In this document: positions 47,892-59,340 of the stretch, piece after piece
Numbering within the stretch: the stretch's first letter is position 1
Layout of the letters: each line of letters begins with the position of its first letter
From: Thuidium tamariscinum
Lineage: Eukaryota > Streptophyta > Bryopsida > Hypnales > Thuidiaceae
Length of the DNA stretch: 64,000 nt
NCBI GenBank assembly: GCA_947034885.2
Contig: OZ019759.1
Coordinates: 5,520,501-5,584,500, forward strand
Reading direction: 5' to 3'
Program-made: the position numbers and the translations under genes
The notes under the pieces: model-generated
Told to the model about the DNA's origin: nothing
The model's input: the letters and a program-made list of their open reading frames with translations, nothing else
Database searches by the model: none

Positions 47892-48559
47892 TGTGAATCT
47901 TCTGGGCAGGTTCTATTAACCAACCTTTTAAAAATGCATGGACCGTCTTCTAGATGTTTGCATTTTTGGAAGGCTGAATCCTTGGCCCTCAGTTGGTATG
48001 GGTTTAGTGGAGTTCAAATTCAGCCGGGGATAATACTTAAGAAATAATCTTAAAGCCAAACAATGGACTTTAAGAATGAAGAATAAAACCCTAAGAAAAT
48101 TACAAGCGGATAGATTTTCAGTTTGAAGAGAACATTTCGATTGGAAATGGACAACAAAAGCACGAAACTGGGAGGAAATTTTTTTTACGAAAGTGGTTGG
48201 CAATTTCTACAACCTCCCAGCACACTTCTAGCCGATTTTCAAAAAAATTGAGATGCATGAAGTTCTAACGTCCAGAAATTTAACGTTTGCCTCACAGAAC
48301 TCCCCGAACAGTGGTCTGAATCTTATTACATTCTTTATACAACTTCTCAGTATTCATATTGTCAGATCTCATAGTACTATGGTTTTAAAAATTGTTATAC
48401 TACTTCCATATTTTTACCTCATGTCAATTGGAAGATATTTAGCATACATTAACCCCTACAACACAATGGCCGTTATTCAACCGAAACCACTTCAAACTGC
48501 CATTTCTGCTCCATTCATTCCTAACAAAAAAAAAATTTAGAATCTAACCACATAATCTT

Positions 48560-49010
48560 GTACTTCACTCAACTAAGATAATGTGGTCAAAATTACATGA
48601 AGTTTGACAGTATAGATTAAAAGATATGAGCATTGACAGTTGGAAAACAAAGTTCTCTTAAACTCTAATTTGCAACTTCAAATGACTTTGTCCTCCATTT
48701 ACGTAATTTTTTTGCACTACAAACATTGATTTCCAATTTTTTTTCTATTGAGAAATTGCACTTTGACTTTAGGGAAAAAAATTCACAAAAAATGACTATC
48801 TCTTCAATCTTAAAAAATTGTCAAGTACATGCAAATACAAGATTGAAAGAAAAACTAAACTGTAAATATCTCATACATGGAATTAAAACATAATAATCCC
48901 AATGTTGAGATTGGTTCGGCAAAGAAGGTCAACCTTGTTCAACAATTTTTTTTTAAACTGTGAAAATTGCATTCACAAATGAATCCCATAAGTTATTTTT
49001 TAAAGAAGAA
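48560..49010. repeat. Decayed dispersed repeat, relative of 44640-45120
   Basis: See 44640-45120. Same orientation, with a different order of neighbours: here it precedes the other repeat, while at 43-45 kb it follows it. Confidence 0.5.
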
Positions 49011-49459
49011 TCTCAGATAGCTTGAAAAAACATTTAGTTCATCACTTTCACATTACTAATCCAGATGGAATGAATAAAAGCTTAACTTGTAGACCAAAAA
49101 AATCTATAAGATAAAAGAATTAATTTTTTAATTTCAAGTTTTCGTAGATTTATTCCTCTGCTTATCGACCTCAAAATTATGTTTAAGATGGCATAACTTT
49201 AATTCCTTGTCACCTATTCAAAAAATAATAATATCTCAAAGAGGTAAGCAACTTCTCTATCTTTTGTGAAAATTTCAAGAAAAATCATTAAAAATAAAAG
49301 TCACAAGTACCTCTTCAATTTCTGAAAGTTCCCCTAGGAGACTGTTGGTCCTTTGCAGGGTAAGCCACACTCTCAAATCATATCATCAAAGGTGGATCCC
49401 GCTGCTTGGGTTTATTCTAGTTCAATAGCCTAATTTTTTTTTTCATTCTTAATATATTG

Positions 49460-49740
49460 TAATTCACAATTCAAAATGCTTATTCAAAATTATAGACCCC
49501 AACTTCACTAAGATGACCCACAACATACCCCCCAAAACAACCTCGATATAGACCCAAAACCCTTTTGAAGTCCTGGGAAAATGAGATTCTTCTCATTGGA
49601 CCCATCTTCGACGATATGATTTAATGTTTCACAACTTCGAATGCTTGAAACTGATATTCCTAAACTCCAAAGAATTGATCAGTTGCACTTCTCATAGCAA
49701 TGATCAGAAAATGTGATATTCCTCCTTGATAACCGCGTTT
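49460..49740. repeat. Decayed dispersed repeat, relative of 43090-43330
   Basis: See 43090-43330. Same orientation. Confidence 0.5.
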
Positions 49741-50266
49741 TTTTAGTTTGAGAACAACTAATTACATGAAGATCTTCTACTTTCATTTCCTCCCCAATTT
49801 GAATTTTGGAAAAATTTGTAAAATTAAATATTTTATTGTAATTTAATCTTTGGTAGTATTTTTAATGTCCACTATATTCTAATTATAGATGTACATGGCA
49901 AGTCAATTCACACCATCATGTCGGTCCCCATAATTAAGGTTCACCCTATGGAAAAAATATTTTTTGCAATGGTATAAAAATAATCATTCCTGAGGAAATA
50001 AAACTATCTAATATTTTGAACAACCTGTAACAAATGTCACCAGGGTTTTAGAATTCCTTTTTCATTCACCTAGTAGTTGCGTATTTAAAAAGTAAACAGG
50101 AAAGAATTGATGCACTATTAATTTTGCCTACGAAACTCACATGCTTACTCTCTGCAGCTCTTCTTGAAAGTGTGGATGTCAAATGTTAATTTAAATGCAT
50201 ATAAGAATTTGGGGCTTGTATTCTTTGTTTTCTTATTTCTGCAAGTTCTATTTCTCTCTCCCCTTC

Positions 50267-50770
50267 TCAGGTCAGTTTCCATTGTGAACCCTTTCTGTAT
50301 TGCTGAAAGCATGGGTCAATGCTTATGTGTGGCTGCTTTGTAATTTTAATTAAGACAATTGCAAGTACCATTACAGCATCTCCTGCTGCCCGCTCAAATG
50401 CCCTTGCCGACCAATTTTTGAGCGACCGAGCAAAAGTGAAATTCCAAGAGCATGGTAGACCAAGAATTTGAGGTGAGGGGCCTCTCAATATTGGCTCCAG
50501 CCCGCCTGAATTTCCATTTCTAGCGGGGACCTTGCTAGTCCCGCTTAGACATCGGATTCCGTATTTTGGCAAGTCAAAGGGTTGAATTAATGAAAAAGTG
50601 GGCACCGTGGTAGCCGCAAGCTTTCGCAATGGCCGCGATCTGGGTTTTTTTTTCATATTCGATGAAGTGCTGTACTGACGATAGAAAATGTTATAGTGGT
50701 GCTCTGAATTGCTATATTCATCCACTTTTGGATGTATAGTATGGTTTTCATCCACAATGAGGAATTCCAT
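50267..50770 (-). other. Long open frame, 167 codons, unrecognised
   Basis: An ATG at 50770 opens a frame to 50267, unusually long for its AT-rich setting. The middle (RSRPLRKLAATTVPTFSLIQ) and the part after it look more GC-rich and protein-like than the first 45 residues. Those first residues lie in the foldback arm and so are probably not coding. No domain is recognised. It may be a remnant of a gene next to the foldback or chance. Confidence 0.25.
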
Positions 50771-51960
50771 CCAATATTTTAAAAAATTTCAAAGTTGCTT
50801 GGTCATGTCATCTAAATTTTTTGGCATTTCTTGTAGTGTTTTCTGACCACATTATTTTTCTTGGTGCAATTCGGCACTAGAAAGCCCACTAAAAAAGCCT
50901 TGGCCGCCATACCATCTTTTAACTCTCCTTCTAGCGTCTTCATGGCGGCAACAACACGGGTGATAGGGTAAAGATGACAACTTCGACACAAAAATGTAAG
51001 AAATATGACACAATTGAAGAGATTGAATTTTGTCACTATTTCTTGTGCATTTCAGAAATCCAAGTCCATTGATATTCAACAAAAGAAATGGGAGTTCTTG
51101 AGAATTCACAATTGCCCAATCCCCCTAATCACATGCCCTCTCTAATTTGAAATCGTCCCAAAACTTCCCAATCCTTGAAACATATCCCCCAGAAGCACCT
51201 TGTCAAAAAAACTGGAAAAACTCAAAGCCCAATCACATTAATTTTAAAAGAATAGTCTAAACCAATCAAAAAGTAGCAGAAAAATTCCAAAGGGTCTAAC
51301 ACTTCCAGAAATTCTAGCTTAGGTGTCTTCATTATCTGAAATACACATAAAAAGTCTTGAAAAAAATTTCAAACACACACAATTGTTGTGCCAAATGTAG
51401 TCAATTGTGACTAATGCTCTTAAAAGTCATTAGTCACATCAATCACAATTGCCCAAATCTCCTAATTATATCCCTTCTACATTTTGAAATTGTCCCAAAA
51501 CTTCCCAATCCTTAAAACAAGTCCCCAAGAAGCCCTTCATTAAAAAAATTTGGAAAATGGAAGCTCAAATATTTTCAACTTGAAATAAAGGGTGCAGGCA
51601 ATCAAAAAATTGTATAAAAGAAACACAAAGTGTTCAATGATTCTAAAAATTTGCACATAGTTGCTTCTTACCATCTTAAACATATGTAAAAAGTTTTGCA
51701 AAATTTCACACATCCAATCAAACTGTGTGTGTACTTTTGTCAACTGTGACTAATGTGACTAATACCCCCCAAGGGCATTAGTCACATTAGTCAGAATTTG
51801 CCCACATCTCCCTAATTTCGTGCATTTTCCAATTTGAAACTGTCTTACAACTTCCCAATACTTGGAAAAGGTCCCAACAAAGCGCCTTTTGAAAAAGATT
51901 ATTTTAAAAAAAAGCCCGACTATTTTCAATGAGTTCAATCAATAAAACCCACTAAACTGG
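50641..51960. repeat. Left arm of a large foldback (inverted repeat)
   Basis: The arm is complementary to 52065-52705 and, beyond an insertion, to about 56455-56706. Inside it a module of about 340 bp occurs three times in direct order, starting near 51109, 51442 and 51790. Each starts with an ...ATTTGCCC / AATTGCCC, CTAAT, ...AACTTCCCAAT series. The right arm contains only two of the three modules. At module joints there are short dyads of the type GTGACTAATGTGACTAAT...ATTAGTCACATTAGTCA. The layout resembles foldback-type transposons. Confidence 0.8.
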
Positions 51961-52064
51961 GCACAACTTCTGATTGGGTTTGCAAAAAGTTTTGAGACTT
52001 CTTATATATGTTTTAAATGGTAAGAAGCCAGTACGTGGAAGTTTCTAGGATCATTGGATACTTG

Positions 52065-52705
52065 GGTTTTTTTCTACAGTTGTTTTATTGATTGAACTCA
52101 TTATTTTCAATTGAAAATAGTCGGGCTTTTTTTTAAAATAATCTTTTTCAAAAGGCGCTTTGTTGGGACCTTTTCCAAGTATTGGGAAGTTGTAAGACAG
52201 TTTCAAATTGGAAAATGCACGAAATTAGGGAGACGTGGGCAAATTCTGACTAATGTGACTAGTGCCCTTGGGGGGTATTAGTCACATTAGTCACAGTTGA
52301 CAAAAGTACATTCACATTTTGATTGGATGTGTGAAATTTTGCAAAACTTTATACATATGTTTAAGATGGTAAGAAGCAACTATGTGCAAATTTTTAGAAT
52401 CATTGAACACTTTGTGTTTTTTTATACAATTTTTTGATTGCCTACACCCTTTATTTCAAATTGAAAATACTTGAGCTTTCATTTTTCCAATATTTTTTAA
52501 TGAAGTGCTTCTTGGGGACTTGTTTTAAGGATTGGGAAGTTTTGGGATAATTTCAAAATGTAGAAGGCATACAATTAGGAGATTTGGGCAATTGTGACTT
52601 CTCAAAAACTCCCGTTTTCTGTTGAATATCAATTTCAGGATTTTCGAAATACACAACAAATATTGACAAAATTAAGGCTCTTCAATTGTGTCATGTATTT
52701 TCTTT
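52065..52705. repeat. Right arm of the foldback, inner part
   Basis: Reverse complement of about 51000-51110 plus 51435-51960, with high similarity by eye, for example TAGTCGGGCTTTTTTTTAAA against its complement near 51915. The loop between the arms (51961-52064) is about 100 bp. Similarity stops near 52705. Confidence 0.8.
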
Positions 52706-53002
52706 GCTATTGCATTAGCCTTTAATTGCCCTTCTATCATTCACTTTCTAGCAATGTAGGTCCATTAGGCCTCATAGAATGTGACAATAAAAAATAGGCT
52801 TTTTGAGAACACCATATTCAAAAAAAGGCTTTGTAGAAAAATTCCTGTCTTTGTAGTAGTCCTGCAAGGATGCGGCCCTCACGACAATTGAACAGCCTTT
52901 GCAGTAGTGAGTCATTGGTCGGTTCTTAGGAAAAGCTTGATTTACTGGCCCTCTTCATCTAGTTTGCAGGGGATTTATGGACAATTTCGTTGAAATGGTG
53001 GT

Positions 53003-53131
53003 ATTCCAAGTGCCATTCTGACAAATTCCAATGCCATTTTCGCATATTCCAGTGCCTTCTTGACATATTCCATGTTTATTTTGACATATTCCATGTGCCA
53101 CTTTGACAAATTTCAAGTGCCATTTTCACAT
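53003..53131. repeat. Tandem array, six units of 21-22 bp
   Basis: Units like ATTCCATGTGCCATTTTGACA run from 53003 to 53131, with single-base length differences. Part of the unit (CCATNNNGCCATT) recalls the 21-bp array at 13380-13502. Confidence 0.85.
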
Positions 53132-55088
53132 AGAGGCTTAGTGGTACAAAAGAAAATGTGCCATTTCAATGGAATATCATGCCATTTTATTGGGGTAATG
53201 TACTGTTGTTGCCGTCCTTCACGATGTGTTCTTAAGAGATCCTTCACAATGTGTCCTAAAACAATTAAAATCAGGGAACATGCGATGATGAAAACAAGTT
53301 CACTGTGTAGGGTTCCTAACATCTAAGGTACTACCTTGGCCATAAAAGGATGAGATATCAGAAGAAATTACCATAGCCATGAGACTGACATAAAACCACT
53401 ATGCCAGTAACAACATCTTTCTATGTATTCACCTTTGAACCCGAGCTAAGTGTGCATTGAAATGAAGCTTGCATCTTTTATCATAAAACATTGCAGACAT
53501 CGTTTTCCTTATTGACCAATACCCACGTGTGCAAATAAGGAAATGCATGTTAAATTGATCTTCCAGCCACGAACCTCTATTATGAACATGTAACACAATT
53601 TGTGATTCAATGAAAGTAATTCCATGTGCACACAGGTAGTCGCAGAAGACCTTCAAACAAACATGTACTATAAAACTCTAATGGATTGCCTCATATTGTA
53701 AAGCAATGTCTCAAATTGTTGTGGCAGACAGAGGAATGCAAGAAGCACCTTAAGTTCAACTTCTCGGAGGACTTCCTAAAAGGCTCTGAGGACCACTGAA
53801 AAATGCAAAGCAATCTGCATTATAGACAGTGTTATGTTTCAATTTTTTTTAAAACAGTACAAGGATTTTGGAAAAGATCAGAAAACAAACAAACAAATTG
53901 GATTAATGAAACTGGCGGGGGCTGGAACAGTGTCACTGCTCTCTCCATTGGGATTCCAGTGCAAACGTCATCGAGGCCTCACACTGTCCTAACCACCACG
54001 GATTCCCAACACACAAACACTACACCATCTGCATTGTCATTTTACCAAAGTGAAGCAAGAAATCAATTGGGAAAAATTGCAAAAGCGACTCTCAAAACTT
54101 GAATTTTGAACTTGGATCTTCAGATGCAAATTTCATGGAGATCGGCATGGCAAGCGGGCGAAAGGCAGGTGGGAGGAGTAGGTCGGAGAGTGGGAAGGCC
54201 GGGTCGCAAAGGGGAGGTTGCAGGGGGAAATCACGAAAGGGGATAGACAGGGAAAGACTCCTCCTCATCCCCCGTCATCCTAAGGCGGGGCAATGAGTGA
54301 GTCCATTAGCCCTGGCCGTTTCGGGACCTCCTCCCTATACTTCTTCTGACAAGAATGTTCCATTTTACTTGACAGAAGTTTCCCACTTTCCTGAAGATAT
54401 TCCACGTTGTCTCCAATAGGAAGTGCAGAAGACAAAATAGACGCAGTACCGACTTCCTCGTTCAGAATGCATCCTTCCGTGACTCGGCTGAAAAACGTCA
54501 TTTACCCACGGAACTGCAGGGTTCTACTTCGAAGTCTGGAATTCAAAAACCGACGATAATTCCATTTGTATCGTCAATGGAATCAACTACTGACAGTCGA
54601 CACTTCAATGAAAGTATTGTGGAAGAGAATCACGGTGACTGTGCACACACTTCTCAAAAGCAGAGCAATTCCTAATTTTAAAAACAAAGCAGAATTCAAC
54701 TCCAGAATTCTCTGCCTCTGTTCACAAGACGACACTTCAAGCGTTCTGCCGTATCCCTCGCAAGGTAAAACAATGAAATCACAGACGAAGTTCGAGAGAA
54801 GGTAATTTCAAAAACTACAGCTTCCTAACAACAACTTCTCAAAAAAAACAAAAAAGCTATACACCTCCTCCTCAGTGCAAAAACTACTACTCCGTAACCG
54901 AGAAGTACTTCTTACTGGGCCATATTTGTACACAAATTTGGCAAAAAAGCGGCAGTCAAGCTGTCATCCCGTCCCTCGTGCGCTCTCGTGAAACACCCGT
55001 CCGTCGAGTTCGTGGTGCGCGATGAAGATTCCACTCCCCGAAACTGTGGCTGCTTTCGGCAGGCCTGCAATTGGGATGCATCTTCCCA

Positions 55089-55412
55089 TTATACGACACG
55101 ACAACGTGAAGATTGACGATTGATGGACGCGTTGTACGTCGAGTCGTGCGATTGGTCTGCTGCGTCGTCTCTGACGCGAGTGACTTCAAAAACAGAGTGC
55201 TGCACCAGGGTAAATTTCAAAGTCTCTCCGTCGAAGATAGAGTAACTGCGCATGAAGTTCTTCCATCCCGTGGCAATTGAAACATGCGGTTGATCTTTCA
55301 TGAAGTACACATTCACTTTCATAGGAAAGGTGAGAGAGCTGCCCACCATCGTCACTCCGGCAGAGGACCCGAAGTGGTCTCCAAATTCCCGCACAAATTC
55401 AGCTGGAATAGT
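55089..55412 (-). pseudogene. B3 DNA-binding domain exon (plant REM-like), gene incomplete
   Basis: A splice acceptor (TTGCTTGCTAACAG, exon from 55412) opens a frame reading TIPAEFVREFGDHFG, then VTMVGSS, GWKNFMRSYSIFDGETLKF and FEVTRVRD, and ends at TAA 55089. This is the usual order of B3 strands: the IP..F opening, the GW..F turn, the G(D/E)-x-L-x-F strand and the F-x-V close. B3 domains bind DNA in plant transcription factors of the ARF, ABI3 and REM groups. Upstream exons should lie at 55.6-56.4 kb on the minus strand, where frames exist but I could not join them. It may be a captured gene fragment inside a mobile element or the remains of a host gene, so I list it as a fragment. Confidence 0.65.
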
Positions 55413-56454
55413 CTGTTAGCAAGCAAGGTAAAATATGAATCCCCTCATTAATCGTTGCTGCGAAGTAGGTGATACATACTTACATTGAACGCGCCATACT
55501 TCCTCTCTCACAGAAACTCGCACTTTCAAATTCACGCATTAGGACTTCAGCTCAAAATCACACGGCAACAAAGCACAACAATTACAATTAATGGTGGACA
55601 CAGTGCATCGCAGAATGAAATTACGGGAAAAATCTGAGGTGCGGACTAACAGGAAAACGAACTCACAATGCATTTCGGCGATGACTTCGTCATCGTCCTC
55701 GTGAATGATCTCCCGGCAGCCATTTCCAGGCGATATAGAGGAGAAGGCACAACTTTGCGCAAATTAACTAAAATTGCGGTAAACAAACAGCAATTGCGAG
55801 AGGGGAATACATGAACTGTGGCTATGGCGGTGCTCTGAGGCAAGGAGGTGCATATACATGCAATTCGATTGTCAATTTTCAAGCAGGGGCGCACACTGTC
55901 AATTCCGTAAGAGTTCCCCATGATTTCGAATTCAGTGAATCAACTGACCTTTAATTTCAACAGATTGCCGATGATCCGAATGAATCAAATCTTCTCTCCC
56001 GGTGGTGGAGGCAGTGACATTTCATGAATCACAAAATCACGACACGCAATTACAATGATTGTTGAAGTCATATCGAATTGTGAACACAAATGGACGGACT
56101 TCCCCAGCTATTCTTCTCGAATGCCACAGGAACATCTCCCCCAACTCTGGTTCAAAATCTGTGAGAGTGAAATTCTTCTCTGGAGGTCGACATTGTCCTC
56201 GGCAGTGTGGAATAATTCTGAGGTTACTGACGTCGAAGAATACCAACGTCGGCAGTTTCCATTTTCTCTGCAAAACATAAAGCCCGAGGGCCACCTCCTC
56301 GTCAAGAGCCAAGAACGAGAACAAGGAGGAGGGAAGCAAAATCAACTCTCTTAGAATGTGTTTTGAGGTGCCAGAGAAAAAAAACATAACCTAATTCAGT
56401 GGTTCAATGACCTTGGTTCCACTGAATCCGTATTCCAAGGCTTCGTGAAGTCCT

Positions 56455-56706
56455 CACCAGGGTTTTCTTATTTGGCTTCCTAGTGCAAGATTGCACCAAG
56501 AAAAATAATCTGGCTACAACATAGTACTGAAAATGCCAAAAAATTTGGCTAACAGTTTTGGAATTTTTTTAAAATTGGATGAAATTGATTGATTATGGAT
56601 GAAGACCATATTGTATACCTACAAGTGGATGATTATTGAAATTTGGAGCACCACTAAAACATTTTCTATCGACCCTTCCGCACTTCATCAAAATGAAAAA
56701 AAACAT
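56455..56706. repeat. Right arm of the foldback, outer part
   Basis: Complement of about 50641-50905. Matching pieces include ATTGCACCAAGAAAAATAAT, AAATGCCAAAAAATTT, GAGCACCACTA(T/A)AACATTTT and CACTTCATC. Similarity ends on both sides near 50641 and 56706, which marks the outer limit of the foldback. Confidence 0.75.
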
Positions 56707-58925
56707 GGTCCTCACTAATACCATTTCAATAGGTACGCAATTTATGTTTTTTTTGAAATAATGTATGAACTGATAAATGACTTCATACTTTATTCACCTC
56801 AAAATTCAAGTGCTTATTCAACCTGAATAATATCAATTTCCACTAAAAACAAATATCGTAGCAACTACAACTATGAAAATAGAATCTTCATTTCCATTTC
56901 CTTTATAGGCAAAGACAAAAGGAAATGAAAGCCTTGTGATATGAATATGCTCACGAACTTCGACATAAGGTTCATACTTTGGAAATTAATTTTCTGTGTT
57001 CATATTCCCTTCTCCTAAACCAATGTCAAGTTGTAATTCTTGCTACTATATTTACGACATTCACTCTTGTGTCCGTTTGGGAAAAAACATCTAAATCCAT
57101 TGGTTCAAATGTGAACCGAATGAAATATCATAAAACATCAATTGAGTACCCTAAAGTCTTAGAATACATTGTATACTATCTTTCCTTAGGATTTTTTTTG
57201 TGAGCATTGTCCTATTGTCGGTGTTCATATCTGTAAATCCCAACTATAACTCAATTAAGCATACATTTAAATATCAATTTTTATGAATGTATTGTTCAAT
57301 TCTTATAGTCTTGAAATTTAATGCTGTGTGCAATGCAGTGGTAATTACACAAAATGTAATCCAACACTAAATACGCTTTCTAGTGCGTATTTTTCCTCAA
57401 AGTAGTGAATGACTCACAAATCGGTTTGAATCTGTTCTCAAGAGCAGTTATGGAATATGTTCGGAAGTTCATGTAATGGTTCAATGTATTAAAAAAATGA
57501 TAATGTTCCAACGCATTATGGTCGGAACATCTACATTTGAGAGAACTGCATAAGACCACAACAACATCTTGTCATTGTTGAAACAACAATTACAAAAAAT
57601 TGTAAGTACGAAAGAAATAGACTACTAGGAACTCTATGATGAGGCACTTCTAAATTAAAGAAACTTCATCATCATTAACAGAACAAAGAAATACTGTGAA
57701 CGAATATATTTGTGTAATCATGCTTCATACACATTACAAACAGAAATTCCCAATTTCAATGTACTGACAAAAGAATGGCTTGGATAGCAAAACTCAAAAC
57801 CCAAATGAATTTTGTAAGAAGTTTGTGCAACATTTTTTATAATGTCCTCTACCCTTTTAATTTGCTTCATTTCTAGAAGTTCTAAGACGAAATTCAAGAG
57901 AGCAGACACAAGTGACAGTGCTTTGGACATTTTTAAACTCCCTCTCTAAAATTTGTAAATAACGGGATCTCGTGCGTTCTAATCTCAAGAGGAATTTTGG
58001 AGAGAACATTGTACTTCATTTTTGAACTCCTCTTACTTTGCAATTTCCTGGAAAAAGAAATTTTAGTATGTCCAAATGTATTATGCAATTTGACTTTTAC
58101 CGTGGTTCCTGCATTTTCACTTTTCCATTGGAGGTGGACCTCGTCTTTGTGCTACTTCACATATCCCACACGGTTTCTTTCACCTATCAATATTCCACTA
58201 GTATAAGAGCCTCTCTATACTCCTAATTCTACACAACATTCGATAACAAGCTCCAGTGAGGAAGTGAATCAAGAAAAGAATTATGTGGCAAAAATGCTAC
58301 TTCCTTGGGTGGTATTCCACTAAGTTGCTTACATGTATGGATTGCCAACTTTAGGGGGATTCACGTTGCCTAATATTGCTGCCAAGGGAATGGAAGAGTG
58401 AGGGAAAAATCAACATAAGTTTAAAAAAGGAGAGGGAAATTCAGCCTGCACCCCTGCCCTGCCCCGATGGAGGCTCACTGTATAAGAGCAGACCCTGTAA
58501 TACCACCAAAATATGTACTACTAGCCAGTGACGACATGCCATTGACCAAGATGTAGTTCTGTATTACCCTCCAGTACATCAAATTAACAGTGGAATTCAG
58601 GAGTACTCTGTTTTGTTTCTGTCATAACATTCAGTAGCACTTGCTGGCTCTGCCTTCAGTTCCCTTGTTCTGGAGTTCCATCCCTCTTGTGAATTCGGAT
58701 GAAGCTGGCGGGCATTGACGAGGTGCCCGCCCGAAAAAAATGTGATCTGCCATGATGAGTGACAGGGTTTTTTGATTTGGTTTCTGGTTTTCTTTGGTTT
58801 CCTCTGATTAGTCCAGTAGTGGTCCCTCAGCCCAACCTTGGATGCATCCGGTTTCTAACTTTCAGTCGGTTTCTTGCTGTCCACCCCTCCTTTGCCGGTT
58901 TCCGGTCAAGCCTTCGGGTGACATG
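56707..58925. other. AT-rich stretch with no gene seen
   Basis: Only short ORFs. From about 58.4 kb the composition becomes more even, with CGGGCATTGACGAGGTGCCCG near 58.7 kb, a small dyad. Confidence 0.4.
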
Positions 58926-59340
58926 TAAGGTAGAAGGCTCAGAAACCGCTCATGTAAGGGCTGGTTCGCATTTTTACAGTATTTCTTTAGATGGGAACTT
59001 TTTTAGCTCATTTTTCAGACCAAGAAAAATTGATGGGAAATCTAGCCCAAGTGGTTTCATATTTTTTGAAACATTATTGAATTACTTATGAATTTTCAAA
59101 GGAGATGTGTCCGAGGTCCCTATTTATGTTCCTAGGTCCTTCATATAGTGTTCACTTGCAATTCTAAAGAAAAATGGGGAAAGTAAAGACAATGATTGGC
59201 TCTTGCGATAAAGAATGCTTTTTCCTTTACTTCATTCAATGACTCGTGAGGTCAATTTAAAAACTGCATCATGTCCATTCTACAACCACTTATAGGGGCG
59301 GTTCTTAATGCCCGAACTGTTTTCGAGCCTTCTACCTTAA
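58926..59340. mobile_element. Possible MITE with inverted ends
   Basis: TAAGGTAGAAGGCTC at 58926-58940 is the exact complement of GAGCCTTCTACCTTA at 59325-59339. A further inner match (GAAACCGCTC against GGGGCGGTTC) extends it with gaps. Length is about 415 bp with no coding content. No target duplication was confirmed. Confidence 0.4.

Larger units (their letters stand above)
52706..56454. mobile_element. About 3.7 kb inserted into the right foldback arm
   Basis: The left arm has no counterpart for this stretch apart from roughly 100 bp, while the arm resumes at about 56455. The stretch holds a 21-bp array (53003-53131) and, from about 53.7 kb, a C-rich plus-strand segment with a B3-domain exon on the minus strand. 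The ends and any target duplication could not be fixed, so it may be more than one insertion. Confidence 0.45.

Noticed and set aside
50820..50842. TTGTAGTG as the right end of a CACTA element.
   Set aside because: The foldback similarity with about 56500 continues across this point, so it is not a boundary.
53396..53416. CACTATGCCAGTAACAAC as a CACTA terminus of the B3-bearing insertion.
   Set aside because: No complementary end was found near 56.4-56.5 kb and the similarity to 29933 is only seven bases.
54099..56387. Several plus- and minus-strand ORFs around the B3 exon.
   Set aside because: Overlapping frames on both strands look alike in quality and I could not find consistent splice sites joining them, apart from the B3 exon itself.
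58759..59091. 110-codon ORF on the plus strand.
   Set aside because: Phe/Ser-rich, no domain, and it overlaps the possible MITE; most likely chance.
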